Program-made: the position numbers and the translations under genes
Assembly: GCA_964623265.1 (NCBI GenBank)
Contig: CAZUTK010000002.1
Coordinates: forward strand, 1-64,000
Direction: 5' to 3'
Source: CAZUTK01 sp964623265
Lineage (GTDB): Bacteria > Electryoneota > B3-LCP
DNA: 64,000 nt
The notes under the pieces: model-generated
Database searches by the model: none
Seen by the model: only the letters and a program-made list of their open reading frames with translations
Told to the model about the DNA's origin: nothing
Part shown: one piece after another, positions 9,258 through 18,995 of the stretch
How the letters are laid out: each line of letters begins with the position of its first letter
How positions within the stretch are numbered: the stretch's first letter is position 1

Positions 9258-9334
9258 GGAATTTTTGTTCGGCGGGTTTTAAGGCAGATGATCGGCGTGT
9301 CCGGCGGTTTGGAATCAGACTTTCACAACAGCTG

Positions 9335-9407
9335 TACGCCTGCTGGGGATCGAACCCAGAACCCTCGGCTTAGAAGGCCGATGCTCTCTCCATTGAGCTA
9401 CAGGCGC
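9335..9407 (-). tRNA. tRNA-Arg (anticodon TCT)
   Basis: The - strand folds as a 73-nt cloverleaf. Acceptor GCGCCTG pairs with CAGGCGT (one G-U), the anticodon stem TCGGC/GCCGA encloses the loop CTTCTAA with anticodon TCT, and the T arm is CTGGG-TTCGATC-CCCAG. CCA is not encoded. Confidence 0.95.
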
Positions 9408-9433
9408 GAGATTTCACTGGTGAAAGACGGCGC

Positions 9434-9883
9434 TCATCGCCGCAGCATTTCAATATGCGGGATGCCGTCTTCGTTATAAGGCGCGCTCACCACTGCGAAT
9501 CCCAAATCCCGATAGAAATGCTCCAGACGCAATTGAGCCGAGATGCGGATGCCGGCGCCAGGGCACAAGGTCGCCGCCTGTCGAATGCCTTCGTTCATCA
9601 GTGCTTTTCCCAAACCCTGATGGCGAACATCCTGTCTAATCAACACTCTGCCGATGGAAGGTTCCGGATATTTTGCACCAGGTTCGATGATGCGAAGGTA
9701 TGCAACCAGTTCTTCATTCGCGTCATAGCCCAGCAAATGCCAGGCGCGGCGGTCTAAGCTGTCCAACTCAGCATAGGGACAGTTCTGTTCAACGACGAAC
9801 ACCCGTTCCCGCAATGAGGCGAAATCGTATAATTGATCGCTGCTTAACTGTCGAAAATGCAGGAACTGCCACCGGATTCTCAT
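9434..9883 (-). CDS. GNAT acetyltransferase, ElaA-like
   Basis: A 149-residue single-domain N-acetyltransferase. Residues 1-60 have the ElaA-type start (FRQLSSDQLYDFASLRERVFVVEQNCPYAELDSLD). The acetyl-CoA pyrophosphate loop is RHQGLGKALM, and LRLEHFYRDLGF is the C-terminal helix of the fold. The frame is open further upstream, but that part overlaps tRNA-Pro, so the ATG at 9883 is used. The substrate is unknown; ElaA itself has no firm function. It lies between two tRNA genes on the same strand and may be cotranscribed with them. Confidence 0.8.
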   Translation of the reverse strand: MRIRWQFLHFRQLSSDQLYDFASLRERVFVVEQNCPYAELDSLDRRAWHLLGYDANEELVAYLRIIEPGAKYPEPSIGRVLIRQDVRHQGLGKALMNEGIRQAATLCPGAGIRISAQLRLEHFYRDLGFAVVSAPYNEDGIPHIEMLRR

Positions 9884-9926
9884 AGATGAGCATTGCCGCA
9901 GAAGGGCGTTGTCTGGCCGATTTGCG

Positions 9927-10003
<77 letters not shown>

Positions 10004-10076
10004 AAAGTTCGAAACTTCAATATACGTTTTCCGGCAGCCATTGTCAAGCGCAAGATCTTCTTTTCGTGCTTCACGG

Positions 10077-11183
10077 CTATTTCCGGACACGAAGATACAG
10101 GAATAAACCGAACAGTATGAAGACGGCGTTTCCCAGCCAGGCGGCATAGAACGGATTCAATGCCCCGTTGAAGCCCATAACCCGTCCGATCTGCTGCAGG
10201 GCGAAATAGATGAAACTGATCAACAATCCAAGCCCCCAGGACAATACCAGACCGGATCGGCGATACGCCGCGGAGATCGGCACACCAAGCAGTACAACTA
10301 TCGCGCAGGTGAAAGGCATAGACAGCTTGAACGCCAATTCCACCAGCCATTTTTGAGGATTGCCGCCCAGCATCCGCAGCCGTTCGACGTAGCGGCGCAG
10401 CTGCCAGTAGCCCATCTCCTCAGGATCCGTCTGCACTTTCATCAGATCCGCGGGCTTGAAAGTCAGATCCGGAAACGGCACGCTGTCCAGACGCGTTGGG
10501 GTGAAGCTTTCCCTGGAGTAGCGCCGATATTTTCCATTCAAAACCACCCACTGCGAATCACGCCAGACCGCCTGCCTGGCGGTCAAGCGTTCCCTCATTT
10601 GCGCCCCGTCGTAACGTCCCCAATCCAGATCATAAATAGTCTGTGTTTTGACGTCGAAATTGTCAATATGCACCATTTCGCCAGGGCGTTCCCTCAAATA
10701 GATTCTCCCCTGGCGACTCGCTTGATCCGGCGAAACCCCTTTGACGTTGTAGCGGTAGATGTCCTTGCTGCGCTTGTTGGTGTACGGGACGATCGTTTCC
10801 CCGAATAAGAAGTTGACGCCCGAAAGGACGAGACCTGCAGTTAAAAGGTGCAGCAGGATGCGATGCAATCCGATACCCGACGCTTTCATGGCGGTCAATT
10901 CGTTGCTGCGGGAAAGATTGCCTACGGCGAACAGTGTCGCCAGCAGCGTCGCCACCGGCAGCATCAGATAAACGATGTACGGCAGATAATACCCATAGTA
11001 GAGAAAGACCACTGAATAGGAAACTTTCTTGTCAATGAACGTGTCCAGATGTTCGATCAAATCCACAACGATGAAGATCAGCGACGCCGCCAGCAGCGAG
11101 AAGAGCAGATAGTGGATGAAAAACCTCAGCACATAGCGGTCGAAGATTCGCAGCGGGGGAGTCAATCCGTTCACAGACATCAT
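10077..11183 (-). CDS. lptG: LPS export permease LptG/LptF (YjgP/YjgQ family)
   Basis: This inner-membrane component of the LptBFG ABC transporter extracts lipopolysaccharide toward the outer membrane. The 368-residue protein has the family layout. Three N-terminal membrane segments include MLPVATLLATLFAVGNLSRSNELTAMKASG, where SNELTAMKASG is the coupling signature. A periplasmic beta-jellyroll spans about residues 130-265, and three more membrane helices follow. Its presence implies a diderm with LPS. Whether it is F or G cannot be settled alone. It has its own promoter. Its start may be either of two adjacent ATGs (11183 or 11180). Confidence 0.9.
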   Translation of the reverse strand: MMSVNGLTPPLRIFDRYVLRFFIHYLLFSLLAASLIFIVVDLIEHLDTFIDKKVSYSVVFLYYGYYLPYIVYLMLPVATLLATLFAVGNLSRSNELTAMKASGIGLHRILLHLLTAGLVLSGVNFLFGETIVPYTNKRSKDIYRYNVKGVSPDQASRQGRIYLRERPGEMVHIDNFDVKTQTIYDLDWGRYDGAQMRERLTARQAVWRDSQWVVLNGKYRRYSRESFTPTRLDSVPFPDLTFKPADLMKVQTDPEEMGYWQLRRYVERLRMLGGNPQKWLVELAFKLSMPFTCAIVVLLGVPISAAYRRSGLVLSWGLGLLISFIYFALQQIGRVMGFNGALNPFYAAWLGNAVFILFGLFLYLRVRK

Positions 11184-11233
11184 CAGAGTATCGTTTCAGA
11201 GGATCCTTAGATCATCTTACTTTCCAATCGCTT

Positions 11234-11262
11234 AATATATCCCGCGGAATATCAGGAAGCAA
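11234..11262 (-). promoter_or_regulatory. Promoter of lptG
   Basis: On the - strand: TTGCTT (11262-11257), 17 bases, TATATT (11239-11234). It lies about 50 bases upstream of the lptG start. Confidence 0.65.
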
Positions 11263-11397
11263 GCAAATGCTGGATGGGTTTTGATTCCCGGCGATGCGAA
11301 TCAGATCGGATTTCTTTTTGGGTCTTCCATAGAAATTTGTCCGAAGTGTCCGAGAAATGTAGAAATTACGAAATTAAAATCATTCCCAGGAACTCGC

Positions 11398-11426
11398 TTG
11401 ACTCGCGGGTGTTTGCGTTTTATATT
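11398..11426 (+). promoter_or_regulatory. Promoter of the alternative complex III / caa3 oxidase operon
   Basis: TTGACT (11398-11403), 17 bases, TATATT (11421-11426). A leader of about 145 nt reaches the actA start. The 394-base lptG-actA spacer holds only these two divergent promoters as recognisable elements. Confidence 0.7.
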
Positions 11427-11577
11427 TAGCTGTATCGCCTTATTCCAGATATGCTGGAAAAGCGGTCAATATCTATCCGGGGATTGCCAACGAAGCCTTC
11501 AAAGAGCTCGTTTATCAACTAACGCGTACTAAATATCACAATCATCCCTTCAGGGTTATCAATACGAGATTTCGGCA

Positions 11578-12225
11578 TTGGCGCAGATTTTCTCTCGACG
11601 GGCAAATCGCATCCCCATCGTCATTGCGGCGGTTTTGGCATCCACGGGTGCTTTGCTGATTGCATCATTTTGGTATTACGGATCCCCTCAGTTCATAGAA
11701 GTCGGATATCGCCCCGCGCAGCCCATCCCATACAGCCACAAACTGCACGCCGGCGATCTCGGTTTGGACTGCCGGTATTGCCACAGTCAGGTCGAGATTT
11801 CCCCCGCCGCTAATATCCCTCCCGTTCAGACCTGCATGAACTGTCATCGAATCATCGGACAGGATAGTGAAAAGCTGCTTCCACTGCGGGAGAGCTGGGC
11901 GTCCGGGAAACCGATTCAATGGGTGCGCGTGCACAAACTCCCAGAATACGTCTATTTCAATCACAGCGCTCATTTACGGGCGGGCGTCGGTTGTATCTCC
12001 TGTCATGGCAATGTTTCTCAAATGGAAAGAGTCATGCAGGTGAAGCCGTTCAGCATGGGTTGGTGTCTAGATTGTCACCGCAATCCGGACCCCCACCTGC
12101 GTCCGATTTCAGAGATCACCAATATGAAATGGAAAGCGAGCTCGGATCACAAGAAGTGGGTCGCACAATTTAAAAAAGAGAGAAAAATCGCTCCGCGCGA
12201 CGAATGTTCCGCATGTCATCGTTGA
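11578..12225 (+). CDS. actA: Alternative complex III subunit ActA, pentaheme cytochrome c
   Basis: ActA carries the heme-c electron wire of alternative complex III, the quinol:cytochrome c oxidoreductase that replaces the bc1 complex. Five CxxCH heme sites are visible: CRYCH, CMNCH, CISCH, CLDCH and CSACH. One N-terminal membrane anchor (about residues 12-34) places the rest in the periplasm. No ATG or GTG lies between an upstream stop at 11530 and the domain, so the TTG at 11578 is taken as start, with a weak ribosome-binding site. The stop overlaps the next gene. It leads the actABCDEF set. Confidence 0.9.
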   Translation: MAQIFSRRANRIPIVIAAVLASTGALLIASFWYYGSPQFIEVGYRPAQPIPYSHKLHAGDLGLDCRYCHSQVEISPAANIPPVQTCMNCHRIIGQDSEKLLPLRESWASGKPIQWVRVHKLPEYVYFNHSAHLRAGVGCISCHGNVSQMERVMQVKPFSMGWCLDCHRNPDPHLRPISEITNMKWKASSDHKKWVAQFKKERKIAPRDECSACHR

Positions 12226-15176
12226 TGAAAGATCAAGACGAAATTTTAGATCTGGTCGGATCTGATTCCGATCGGGATGGCCGAATCCAGGCACTGCTGA
12301 ACCGAGCTTATCCGGAAGGCGAAGGTCTGGATCCTCTGAATCGTCGGACTTTTTTGAAACTCGCCGGAGCTACTTTGGCTCTGGCGGGACTGGCGGGCTG
12401 CCGTCGTCCGGTGGAAAAAATTGTTCCCTATTTGTCGTCTCCGGAAGAAGTGGTGCTGGGTGTGCCGAATTATTACGCCACGTCGATGCCGTTTGGATTG
12501 GATGCGTACGGGTTGATCGTGGAGAGCCACGAAGGCCGCCCCACCAAGATCGAAGGCAACCCCGATCATCCTTCGACACTGGGGGGCACGAACAGCATAA
12601 TCCAGGCGGCGATCCTGGAACTCTACGACCCGGATCGCTCCCGGAAGGTGATGAATAACGGACGAGTATCCACCTGGACGGAATTCGTGGAATTCTGGCG
12701 GACACTGGAGGAAGGGTTCGCTTCTTCCGGCGGCCAAGGGTTGGCGGTATTGACTGAAAGTTTTGCATCGCCTACACTCTCCAGATTGCGCAGGGAGGTT
12801 GCCGCCCGTTACCCGCGAATGACTTGGGCTGCATACGAGCCCATCAGCGACGAGAATCTCTATCAGGGAGTGCAATGGGCATTCGGAAGGACTTTACACC
12901 CTCTTTATCATTTCGACCGTGCAGCGGTGATTGCATCTCTGGATTCTGATTTCCTCTTTACGGAAAGCGGTTCCCTTGCCGCAGCGCGCGGATTCGCCGC
13001 GAGACGAAATCCCGCAGGGAAGGATCAGGATCAAAGACCCGGCGGCATGAATCGCCTGTATGCGATCGAAAGTCCGTTTACGCTGACCGGCGCGGCGGCG
13101 GATCACCGTCTGGCGATGCGCAGCAGTCGGATCGGTTCATTCGCCGCGGCATTGGCGGGAATGCTTCGAAATCGGGGTCTCCGCTTGCAGGTCGGCGATA
13201 TTCCCGATGCCGATCTCTTTCCATCAGAAGCTCGCCTGCTGGATGCTCTGGCGGATGATCTGATGGAGAACGCCGGGGAATGCTTGATCATCGCCGGACG
13301 CCGCCAACCCCCAGCCGTTCATGCGCTGGCGTTGCTGATGAACACCGCCTTGGGGAACTTGGGAAAGACCATCACCTTCAGCGATCTTCAAGATGCGGCT
13401 CTACCGGACCGAAATGGGTTGAAATCATTGACCGACCAAATGAAACGGGGCGATATTTCCTGTTTGATGATCATCGGCGGAAATCCCGTTCTTGACAGTC
13501 CCGCCGATCTGGACTTCGCGGCGGCTCTCGAGCATGTGCAGCATTCGATCCATCTGAGTCTTTACCAAAATGAGACTTCGCAGCAGGTGACCTGGCATCT
13601 GAATCGCACGCATTTTCTGGAAAGCTGGGGGGATGCAAGAGCCCTGGACGGCACTCCGAGCGTGATTCAGCCTATGATTGAACCGCTCTACGGAGGACAC
13701 AGTCCGGTTGAATTTCTGAATGTAATCGCGACTGGAGAGGATCGCCGCGGATACGGAATCGTCCGGGATACTTGGCGGACTCTTCTGCCGGCGGCAGACT
13801 TTGAAACGCTCTGGCGGCGGATCTTGAATGACGGAATCTGGAAGGACGGCAAAGAACCGGCAATGGTAAATCTGGATCCGGGTGCTCTGAAGTCTCATTT
13901 GAAGGGGAAATCGTTTTCGCAATCCACCGGCGAGGAACTGCTTTTTATGCCGGATGCCAAAATCTGGGACGGTCGTTTTGCCAACAACGGCTGGCTGCAG
14001 GAGACACCCGATCCCTTGACCAAGATCACCTGGGGCAATGTTGCGCTCATCAGCCCTGCTCATGCGACTGAGCTAGGCATCCGCAATGGAGATCACATCA
14101 GACTGCGCAGCGGAGGGCGGGAAATCGTCCTCCCCGCGTGGGTGCAGCCGGGGATGGCGGATGGGACGATCGCGGTCGCTCTGGGGTACGGCCGCAGCTG
14201 CGCGGGCGGCACGGGGGACGGCGTTGGGACGAATGCGTATCCGCTGCGCACCGTCGAGAGTTTTGATCTTCTCGTCGAAATAGAAGTGGAACGCGCCGAA
14301 GGCGAGTCCAGCCTGGCGGTTACGCAACAGCAGCGCTCAATGATGGGACGCCCCTTGATCCGAGAAGCCACCCTGACGGAATATCAGAAAAACCCCGTTT
14401 TCGCCCGCAAGATGATGGAAATCCCCCCTCGGCAGAGTCTCTGGAAGGAGCATGAGTACCATGAAGGCTACCAGTGGGGAATGGTGATTGACTTGAATCG
14501 CTGCATCGGGTGCCAAGCCTGCGTCACCGCTTGTCAGGCGGAAAACAACATCCCCATCGTCGGGAAAGAGCGGGTCATCCAGGGGCGGATTATGCACTGG
14601 ATCCGCGTGGACGGTTATTGGATCGAGGAGGGCGCGAATACGCGTCTGGCATTTCAACCGATTCCCTGCCAACATTGCGAAATGGCTCCGTGCGAAAATG
14701 TCTGTCCCGTGGCAGCGACGGTGCACGACCGTGAGGGATTGAACTTGATGACATACAACCGCTGCGTAGGAACGCGGTATTGTTCGAACAACTGCCCGTA
14801 TAAAGTCAGGCGCTTTAATTTCTTCCATTACACCAAGCATTATTCCGAGACTTTGAAGATGGCTCAGAACCCGGATGTGACGGTGCGCTCTCGCGGAGTC
14901 ATGGAAAAGTGCACCTATTGTCTGCAGCGCATCAATCGAGCCAAAATGCGAGCCAAACAGGAGGAGCGAGAAGTGCAGGACGGCGAAATTATGCCTGCCT
15001 GCCAGCAGGCTTGTCCCGCCGGAGCCATCACGTTCGGCAATATCAACTCCCAGAGCAAAGTGCGTCTATTGAAGGAAAACCCGCTCAACTACGAAATCCT
15101 GGCGGAATTCAATACAAGACCGCGGACCTCCTATCTGGCAAGAGTGAGGAACCCCAATCCGAAGCTTGAGATCTGA
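12225..15176 (+). CDS. actB: Alternative complex III subunit ActB (molybdopterin-oxidoreductase-like plus ferredoxin part)
   Basis: ActB is the large periplasmic subunit. The N-terminal two thirds resemble a molybdopterin oxidoreductase without its cofactor. The C-terminal third is a four-cluster ferredoxin with CIGCQACVTACQ, CQHCEMAPCENVCPV, CSNNCPYKVRRF and CTYCLQR...CQQACPAGA. A twin-arginine signal with lipobox (NRRTFLKLAG...LAGLAGC) near residues 40-63 implies Tat export and lipid anchoring. The ATG at 12225 overlaps the actA stop as TGATG and is preferred; in-frame ATGs at 12204 and 12213 are alternatives. Length is about 983 residues, normal for the family. Confidence 0.93.
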   Translation: MKDQDEILDLVGSDSDRDGRIQALLNRAYPEGEGLDPLNRRTFLKLAGATLALAGLAGCRRPVEKIVPYLSSPEEVVLGVPNYYATSMPFGLDAYGLIVESHEGRPTKIEGNPDHPSTLGGTNSIIQAAILELYDPDRSRKVMNNGRVSTWTEFVEFWRTLEEGFASSGGQGLAVLTESFASPTLSRLRREVAARYPRMTWAAYEPISDENLYQGVQWAFGRTLHPLYHFDRAAVIASLDSDFLFTESGSLAAARGFAARRNPAGKDQDQRPGGMNRLYAIESPFTLTGAAADHRLAMRSSRIGSFAAALAGMLRNRGLRLQVGDIPDADLFPSEARLLDALADDLMENAGECLIIAGRRQPPAVHALALLMNTALGNLGKTITFSDLQDAALPDRNGLKSLTDQMKRGDISCLMIIGGNPVLDSPADLDFAAALEHVQHSIHLSLYQNETSQQVTWHLNRTHFLESWGDARALDGTPSVIQPMIEPLYGGHSPVEFLNVIATGEDRRGYGIVRDTWRTLLPAADFETLWRRILNDGIWKDGKEPAMVNLDPGALKSHLKGKSFSQSTGEELLFMPDAKIWDGRFANNGWLQETPDPLTKITWGNVALISPAHATELGIRNGDHIRLRSGGREIVLPAWVQPGMADGTIAVALGYGRSCAGGTGDGVGTNAYPLRTVESFDLLVEIEVERAEGESSLAVTQQQRSMMGRPLIREATLTEYQKNPVFARKMMEIPPRQSLWKEHEYHEGYQWGMVIDLNRCIGCQACVTACQAENNIPIVGKERVIQGRIMHWIRVDGYWIEEGANTRLAFQPIPCQHCEMAPCENVCPVAATVHDREGLNLMTYNRCVGTRYCSNNCPYKVRRFNFFHYTKHYSETLKMAQNPDVTVRSRGVMEKCTYCLQRINRAKMRAKQEEREVQDGEIMPACQQACPAGAITFGNINSQSKVRLLKENPLNYEILAEFNTRPRTSYLARVRNPNPKLEI

Positions 15177-15237
15177 ATTCGAGGTCGGGGAAATCGAATT
15201 TGTACGCTATTCCTTGAAAACCTGAACCGAGATTTTC

Positions 15238-16629
15238 GTGAAATCGTCCGTCGAAACCGATTCGTCCGCAATCCTATCCGATCCCGTGCTGATCGCAGGC
15301 AACCCTACATTTCATACGGTGACAGACCGCATCTGCCGGATCGTCGAGGATAAGACCCGCTTGAACTGGTGGATCGCCGTCAGCCTGACCGGTTCGCTGG
15401 CTCTGCTGATGTTCGGCATGATAGGCTGGCTGCTGTTGAAGGGGATAGGCATCTGGGGAGTCAATGTCCCCGTCGGCTGGGGGTTCGCCATCATCAATTT
15501 TGTGTTTTGGGTGGGGATCGGTCACGCGGGTACTCTGATTTCCGCTATCCTGTTTTTGCTGCGGCAGAAATGGCGAACGTCCATCAACCGCTTCTCGGAA
15601 GCAATGACGATTTTCGCCATCCTCTGCGCAGGCATTTGGCCCGCGATTCACATCGGGCGGGTCTGGGTGGGATATTGGCTGTTTCCCATCCCAAATCAAA
15701 TGCAGATGTGGCCTCAATTCCGCAGCCCTTTGATGTGGGACGTCTTTGCGGTCAGCACCTATTTCACCTGCTCGGCGCTGTTCTGGTATTTGGGTATGGT
15801 TCCCGATCTGGCGACTCTGCGCGATCGCGCCCGCACCCGCCTGCGTCAGGCGATCTACGGGCTGCTGGCTCTCGGTTGGCGCGGGGGGCATCGGCAGTGG
15901 AAACACTACGAACTGGCGTACCTGATCCTGGCGGGGATATCCACTCCGCTGGTGCTTTCGGTGCACAGCATCGTGGCGACGGATTTCGCCGTCAGCCAGC
16001 TGCCCGGCTGGCACACCACCATCTTCCCGCCCTATTTCGTCGCCGGCGCCATCTTCTCCGGTTTCGCTATGGTGATCACGTTGACCATCATCGCCCGAAA
16101 AGTCTTTCGCCTCGAAGATTTCATCACACTGCAGCATTTCGACAAGATGGCGAAAATAGTGCTGGTGACCGGAATGATGGTCGGATATGCGTATGCCATC
16201 GAATTTTTCATCGCCTGGTACAGCGGCAACGAGTATGAGCGCTTCACGTTTATCAATCGCGCCTTCGGACCCTATGCTTGGGCATACTGGATTATGGTGA
16301 CCTGCAATATCGCCGTGCCGCAATTGCTCTGGTTTAAGAAACTGCGATCGAGCCTCCCCGTGCTGTTCGTCGTTTCCATACTGATCAACGTGGGGATGTG
16401 GTTCGAACGCTTCGTCATCGTGGTGACATCCCTGCATCGCGATTTTCTGCCGTCGAGCTGGGGATATTACAAGCCGACGATCTTCGACATCGGGACGTTC
16501 GCCGGAAGTTTCGGACTCTTCCTCACGCTTTTTCTGCTTTTTCTGCGCTTTATGCCTATGATCGCTATGTCGGAAGTGAAAGGGGTTCTCCCCGCAGGGA
16601 AGAAGCGCTCATCCGGAGGTGGTGTATGA
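15238..16629 (+). CDS. actC: Alternative complex III subunit ActC (NrfD/PsrC-type quinol-binding membrane protein)
   Basis: A 463-residue polytopic protein of the NrfD family with about ten predicted membrane helices. It forms the quinol site and a candidate proton path of alternative complex III. The family signature is seen in NFVFWVGIGHAGTLISAIL, near the first helices, and SVHSIVATDFAVSQLPGWHTT in the middle. It starts with GTG 61 bases after actB. Its stop overlaps the actD start (ATGA). Confidence 0.93.
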   Translation: MKSSVETDSSAILSDPVLIAGNPTFHTVTDRICRIVEDKTRLNWWIAVSLTGSLALLMFGMIGWLLLKGIGIWGVNVPVGWGFAIINFVFWVGIGHAGTLISAILFLLRQKWRTSINRFSEAMTIFAILCAGIWPAIHIGRVWVGYWLFPIPNQMQMWPQFRSPLMWDVFAVSTYFTCSALFWYLGMVPDLATLRDRARTRLRQAIYGLLALGWRGGHRQWKHYELAYLILAGISTPLVLSVHSIVATDFAVSQLPGWHTTIFPPYFVAGAIFSGFAMVITLTIIARKVFRLEDFITLQHFDKMAKIVLVTGMMVGYAYAIEFFIAWYSGNEYERFTFINRAFGPYAWAYWIMVTCNIAVPQLLWFKKLRSSLPVLFVVSILINVGMWFERFVIVVTSLHRDFLPSSWGYYKPTIFDIGTFAGSFGLFLTLFLLFLRFMPMIAMSEVKGVLPAGKKRSSGGGV

Positions 16630-17165
16630 ACGCGCCGGAAGTCGTCTGGGGCATCACCGCGCAATTTCGACAGCCTGAGGATTTGCTTTCCGCTGCGCGG
16701 GAATTGCGGCGAGCCGGCTACCGTCAGTTTGAATGTCACAGCCCCTTTCCCATACATGGAATGGATGAAGCCGCAGGGGAAAAGCGGTCGAAGGTCAGTC
16801 TGGCGGCAGGGATCATGGCGCTGGTCGGATTGTCCGCCGGTTTCGCTCTGCAGGCCTGGACCGGCGCAGTGGACTACCCCCATCTGGTCTCCGGAAAACC
16901 TTTCTTCAGTTTTCAGGCGTATTTACCTGTCACTTTCGCCTGCGCCGTTCTGCTGGCGGCGTTCGGAGCCGTTTTCGCCTTTCTGGCGATGATGAATTTC
17001 AAGTATCATCACCCGGTTTTTCATTCGGAACGTTTCGTGAAATTTTCAGATGACGGATTCTTCATCAGCGTGATCGCTTCGGATGCAAATTTCGACCGGG
17101 AGAAGACCCGCGAATTTCTCACCGGCATCGGCGGGGAAAATGTGGAATTATTGGTGAGCTCATGA
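16626..17165 (+). CDS. actD: Alternative complex III subunit ActD (DUF3341)
   Basis: A 179-residue membrane subunit of the DUF3341 family. The soluble N-terminus (VVWGITAQFRQPEDLLSAARELRRAGY) and two membrane helices (residues about 60-80 and 98-125) match ActD. The FKYHHPVFHSERF motif after the second helix is characteristic. The frame is open further upstream inside actC, but the ATG at 16626 overlaps the actC stop and fits the family start. It overlaps actE in the same ATGA manner, so the complex is made stoichiometrically by coupling. Confidence 0.92.
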   Translation: MNAPEVVWGITAQFRQPEDLLSAARELRRAGYRQFECHSPFPIHGMDEAAGEKRSKVSLAAGIMALVGLSAGFALQAWTGAVDYPHLVSGKPFFSFQAYLPVTFACAVLLAAFGAVFAFLAMMNFKYHHPVFHSERFVKFSDDGFFISVIASDANFDREKTREFLTGIGGENVELLVSS

Positions 17166-17794
17166 TTCGCCGTTGCGAAAAAAGCGCGCGCTGGATTGCT
17201 TTGCTGCTTGGGTGGATCATCCTCTTGGTGAATGGCGGCTGCTACCGCGGTCAGCCTTCCGAGAAGCCGCCGGTGCGGGTTGTGCCGGATATGGATGAGC
17301 AGCCGAAGATCTTGCCGCAGAGCATCAGTCATTTTTTCGCCGATTCCGCTGCTATGCGCAAACCCGTGGAAGGCACGGTGGCGCGGGGTTGGGTGCTGGA
17401 GGATTCCGCCTATTTCACAGGCATTGATCCCGCGACCGGTGAGGCGGTTTTAAAGTCTCCGGTTTCGCCGACGTTGACAGGGTTACAGCGGGGGCGGGAG
17501 CGGTTCGACATCTATTGTTCGGTGTGCCACAGCCGGGTCGGCGACGGCAAGGGAATCCTGATCGAACGCGGATACATCCCGCCGCCGAATTTCCATTCCA
17601 ATCTAATCCGCAACTATCCGGATGGACATATCTTTCGAGTCATCAGCAACGGGATCCGCAATATGCCCGGTTACAGTCGGCAGATATCCGTCGCCGATCG
17701 CTGGTTGATCGTCAATTATCTGCGGGCGTTGCAGTTCAGCCAGAATGCATCGCTGGACGATATCCCACCGGAGATGAGAGGACAATTCAAATAG
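17162..17794 (+). CDS. actE: Alternative complex III subunit ActE, monoheme cytochrome c lipoprotein
   Basis: A 210-residue periplasmic cytochrome. The N-terminal hydrophobic segment ends in a lipobox-like NGGC (about residue 27), so it is probably a lipoprotein. A single heme site, CSVCH, lies near residue 120, with a distal Met expected in GIRNMPGY. The PVSPTLTGLQRGRERFDIYC segment is conserved in ActE. It follows actD with a 4-base overlap. It transfers electrons from ActA toward the oxidase. Confidence 0.9.
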   Translation: MIRRCEKSARWIALLLGWIILLVNGGCYRGQPSEKPPVRVVPDMDEQPKILPQSISHFFADSAAMRKPVEGTVARGWVLEDSAYFTGIDPATGEAVLKSPVSPTLTGLQRGRERFDIYCSVCHSRVGDGKGILIERGYIPPPNFHSNLIRNYPDGHIFRVISNGIRNMPGYSRQISVADRWLIVNYLRALQFSQNASLDDIPPEMRGQFK

Positions 17795-17802
17795 AGAAAG
17801 CC

Positions 17803-18987
17803 TTGCAATACGACGCAGAGAAATATCGCATTCATTTCGATGGTAGAAAAATCAGGGCAATCCTATTCGTGGGGATTCTCGGAATGACTGCGAGCGGAAT
17901 GCTTTTGACTTCGCATCCTGGCAGGTTTTTCAGCTCTTATCTGGTCGCTTTCAGTTTTTGGCTTTCCATCAGCCTGGGATGCTTCTTTTTCGTGATGCTG
18001 CACCATTTGACCGGCGCACGCTGGAGCATCGTCATTCGCCGCTTCGCCGAGATGTTGATGGCGAATCTGCCTGTGTTAGCGATCTTTTTTCTGCCGCTGA
18101 TCTTCGGCATCCATGAGATCTATCACTGGAGTCATGCCGAAGCGGTGACGAAGGATGAAATTTTAGCGAAAAAGGCTCCGTATCTGAATGTTCCGTTTTT
18201 CATTCTGCGTGCAGCAGGGTATTTTATCGTCTGGTCTCTTTTCACCCAGAAACTGTATCGCACTTCACTGGAACAAGATCGGGTTTTCGATTCAAGGCAG
18301 ATTCTCCGATTCCGCCGGATCAGCGCACCGGGGATGATCCTCTTCGCACTGACCTGCACCTTCGCCGCTTTCGACTGGCTGATGTCCACCGATGCGCATT
18401 GGTATTCGACGATTTTCGGCGTTTACTTCTTCGCTGGATCTGTTATCGCCGCGTTATGCGCGATCACCTTGATCATCCTATTCCTGCGGCGGCGTGGAGT
18501 CTTAGTGCAGGAGATCACTGCGGAGCATTACCACGACCTGGGCAAGTTGATCTTCGCCTTCACGATTCTCTGGGCATATATGGCGTTTTCGCAGTATTTC
18601 CTGATCTGGTACGCCAACATCCCGGAAGAGACGGCTTGGTTTCACCACCGCTGGCGCGACGGCTGGAAGACGATTTCCATCCTGCTGCCGATCGCTCATT
18701 TCGCGGTGCCGTTCCTCGTGCTTCTCAGCCGTGCCGCCAAACGCGATCCGCGCGTCTTGACGGTCGTCTGCATCTGGATGCTGATCTTCCATTGGGTGGA
18801 TTTAGCCTGGCTGGTTTATCCGAATTTCCCTGCTGAAACCCGCCTGATTCGCCCCGCCGATGGCGTCCTCTGGCTCGGCATCGGAGGTTTTTTTCTTTGG
18901 TTCTTGAGTAAAAAAATAACGAAATATGCAATTCTGCCGGTAAACGATCCGGGTTTACAGGAATCGTTTCATTTCAAGAATATGTAA
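17803..18987 (+). CDS. actF: Alternative complex III subunit ActF (membrane protein)
   Basis: A second, ten-helix membrane subunit distantly related to ActC. Family motifs include GCFFFVMLHHLTGARWSIVIRR and AFDWLMSTDAHWYSTIFGVYFFAG, with YFLIWYANIPEE near residue 270. The open frame extends upstream into actE out of phase, but homology begins near DAEKYRIHFD. A TTG at 17803, 8 bases after the actE stop and preceded by GAGAAAG, is the best start (394 residues). An ATG does not occur in the right place. Confidence 0.88.
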   Translation: MQYDAEKYRIHFDGRKIRAILFVGILGMTASGMLLTSHPGRFFSSYLVAFSFWLSISLGCFFFVMLHHLTGARWSIVIRRFAEMLMANLPVLAIFFLPLIFGIHEIYHWSHAEAVTKDEILAKKAPYLNVPFFILRAAGYFIVWSLFTQKLYRTSLEQDRVFDSRQILRFRRISAPGMILFALTCTFAAFDWLMSTDAHWYSTIFGVYFFAGSVIAALCAITLIILFLRRRGVLVQEITAEHYHDLGKLIFAFTILWAYMAFSQYFLIWYANIPEETAWFHHRWRDGWKTISILLPIAHFAVPFLVLLSRAAKRDPRVLTVVCIWMLIFHWVDLAWLVYPNFPAETRLIRPADGVLWLGIGGFFLWFLSKKITKYAILPVNDPGLQESFHFKNM

Positions 18988-18995
18988 AGCAAACT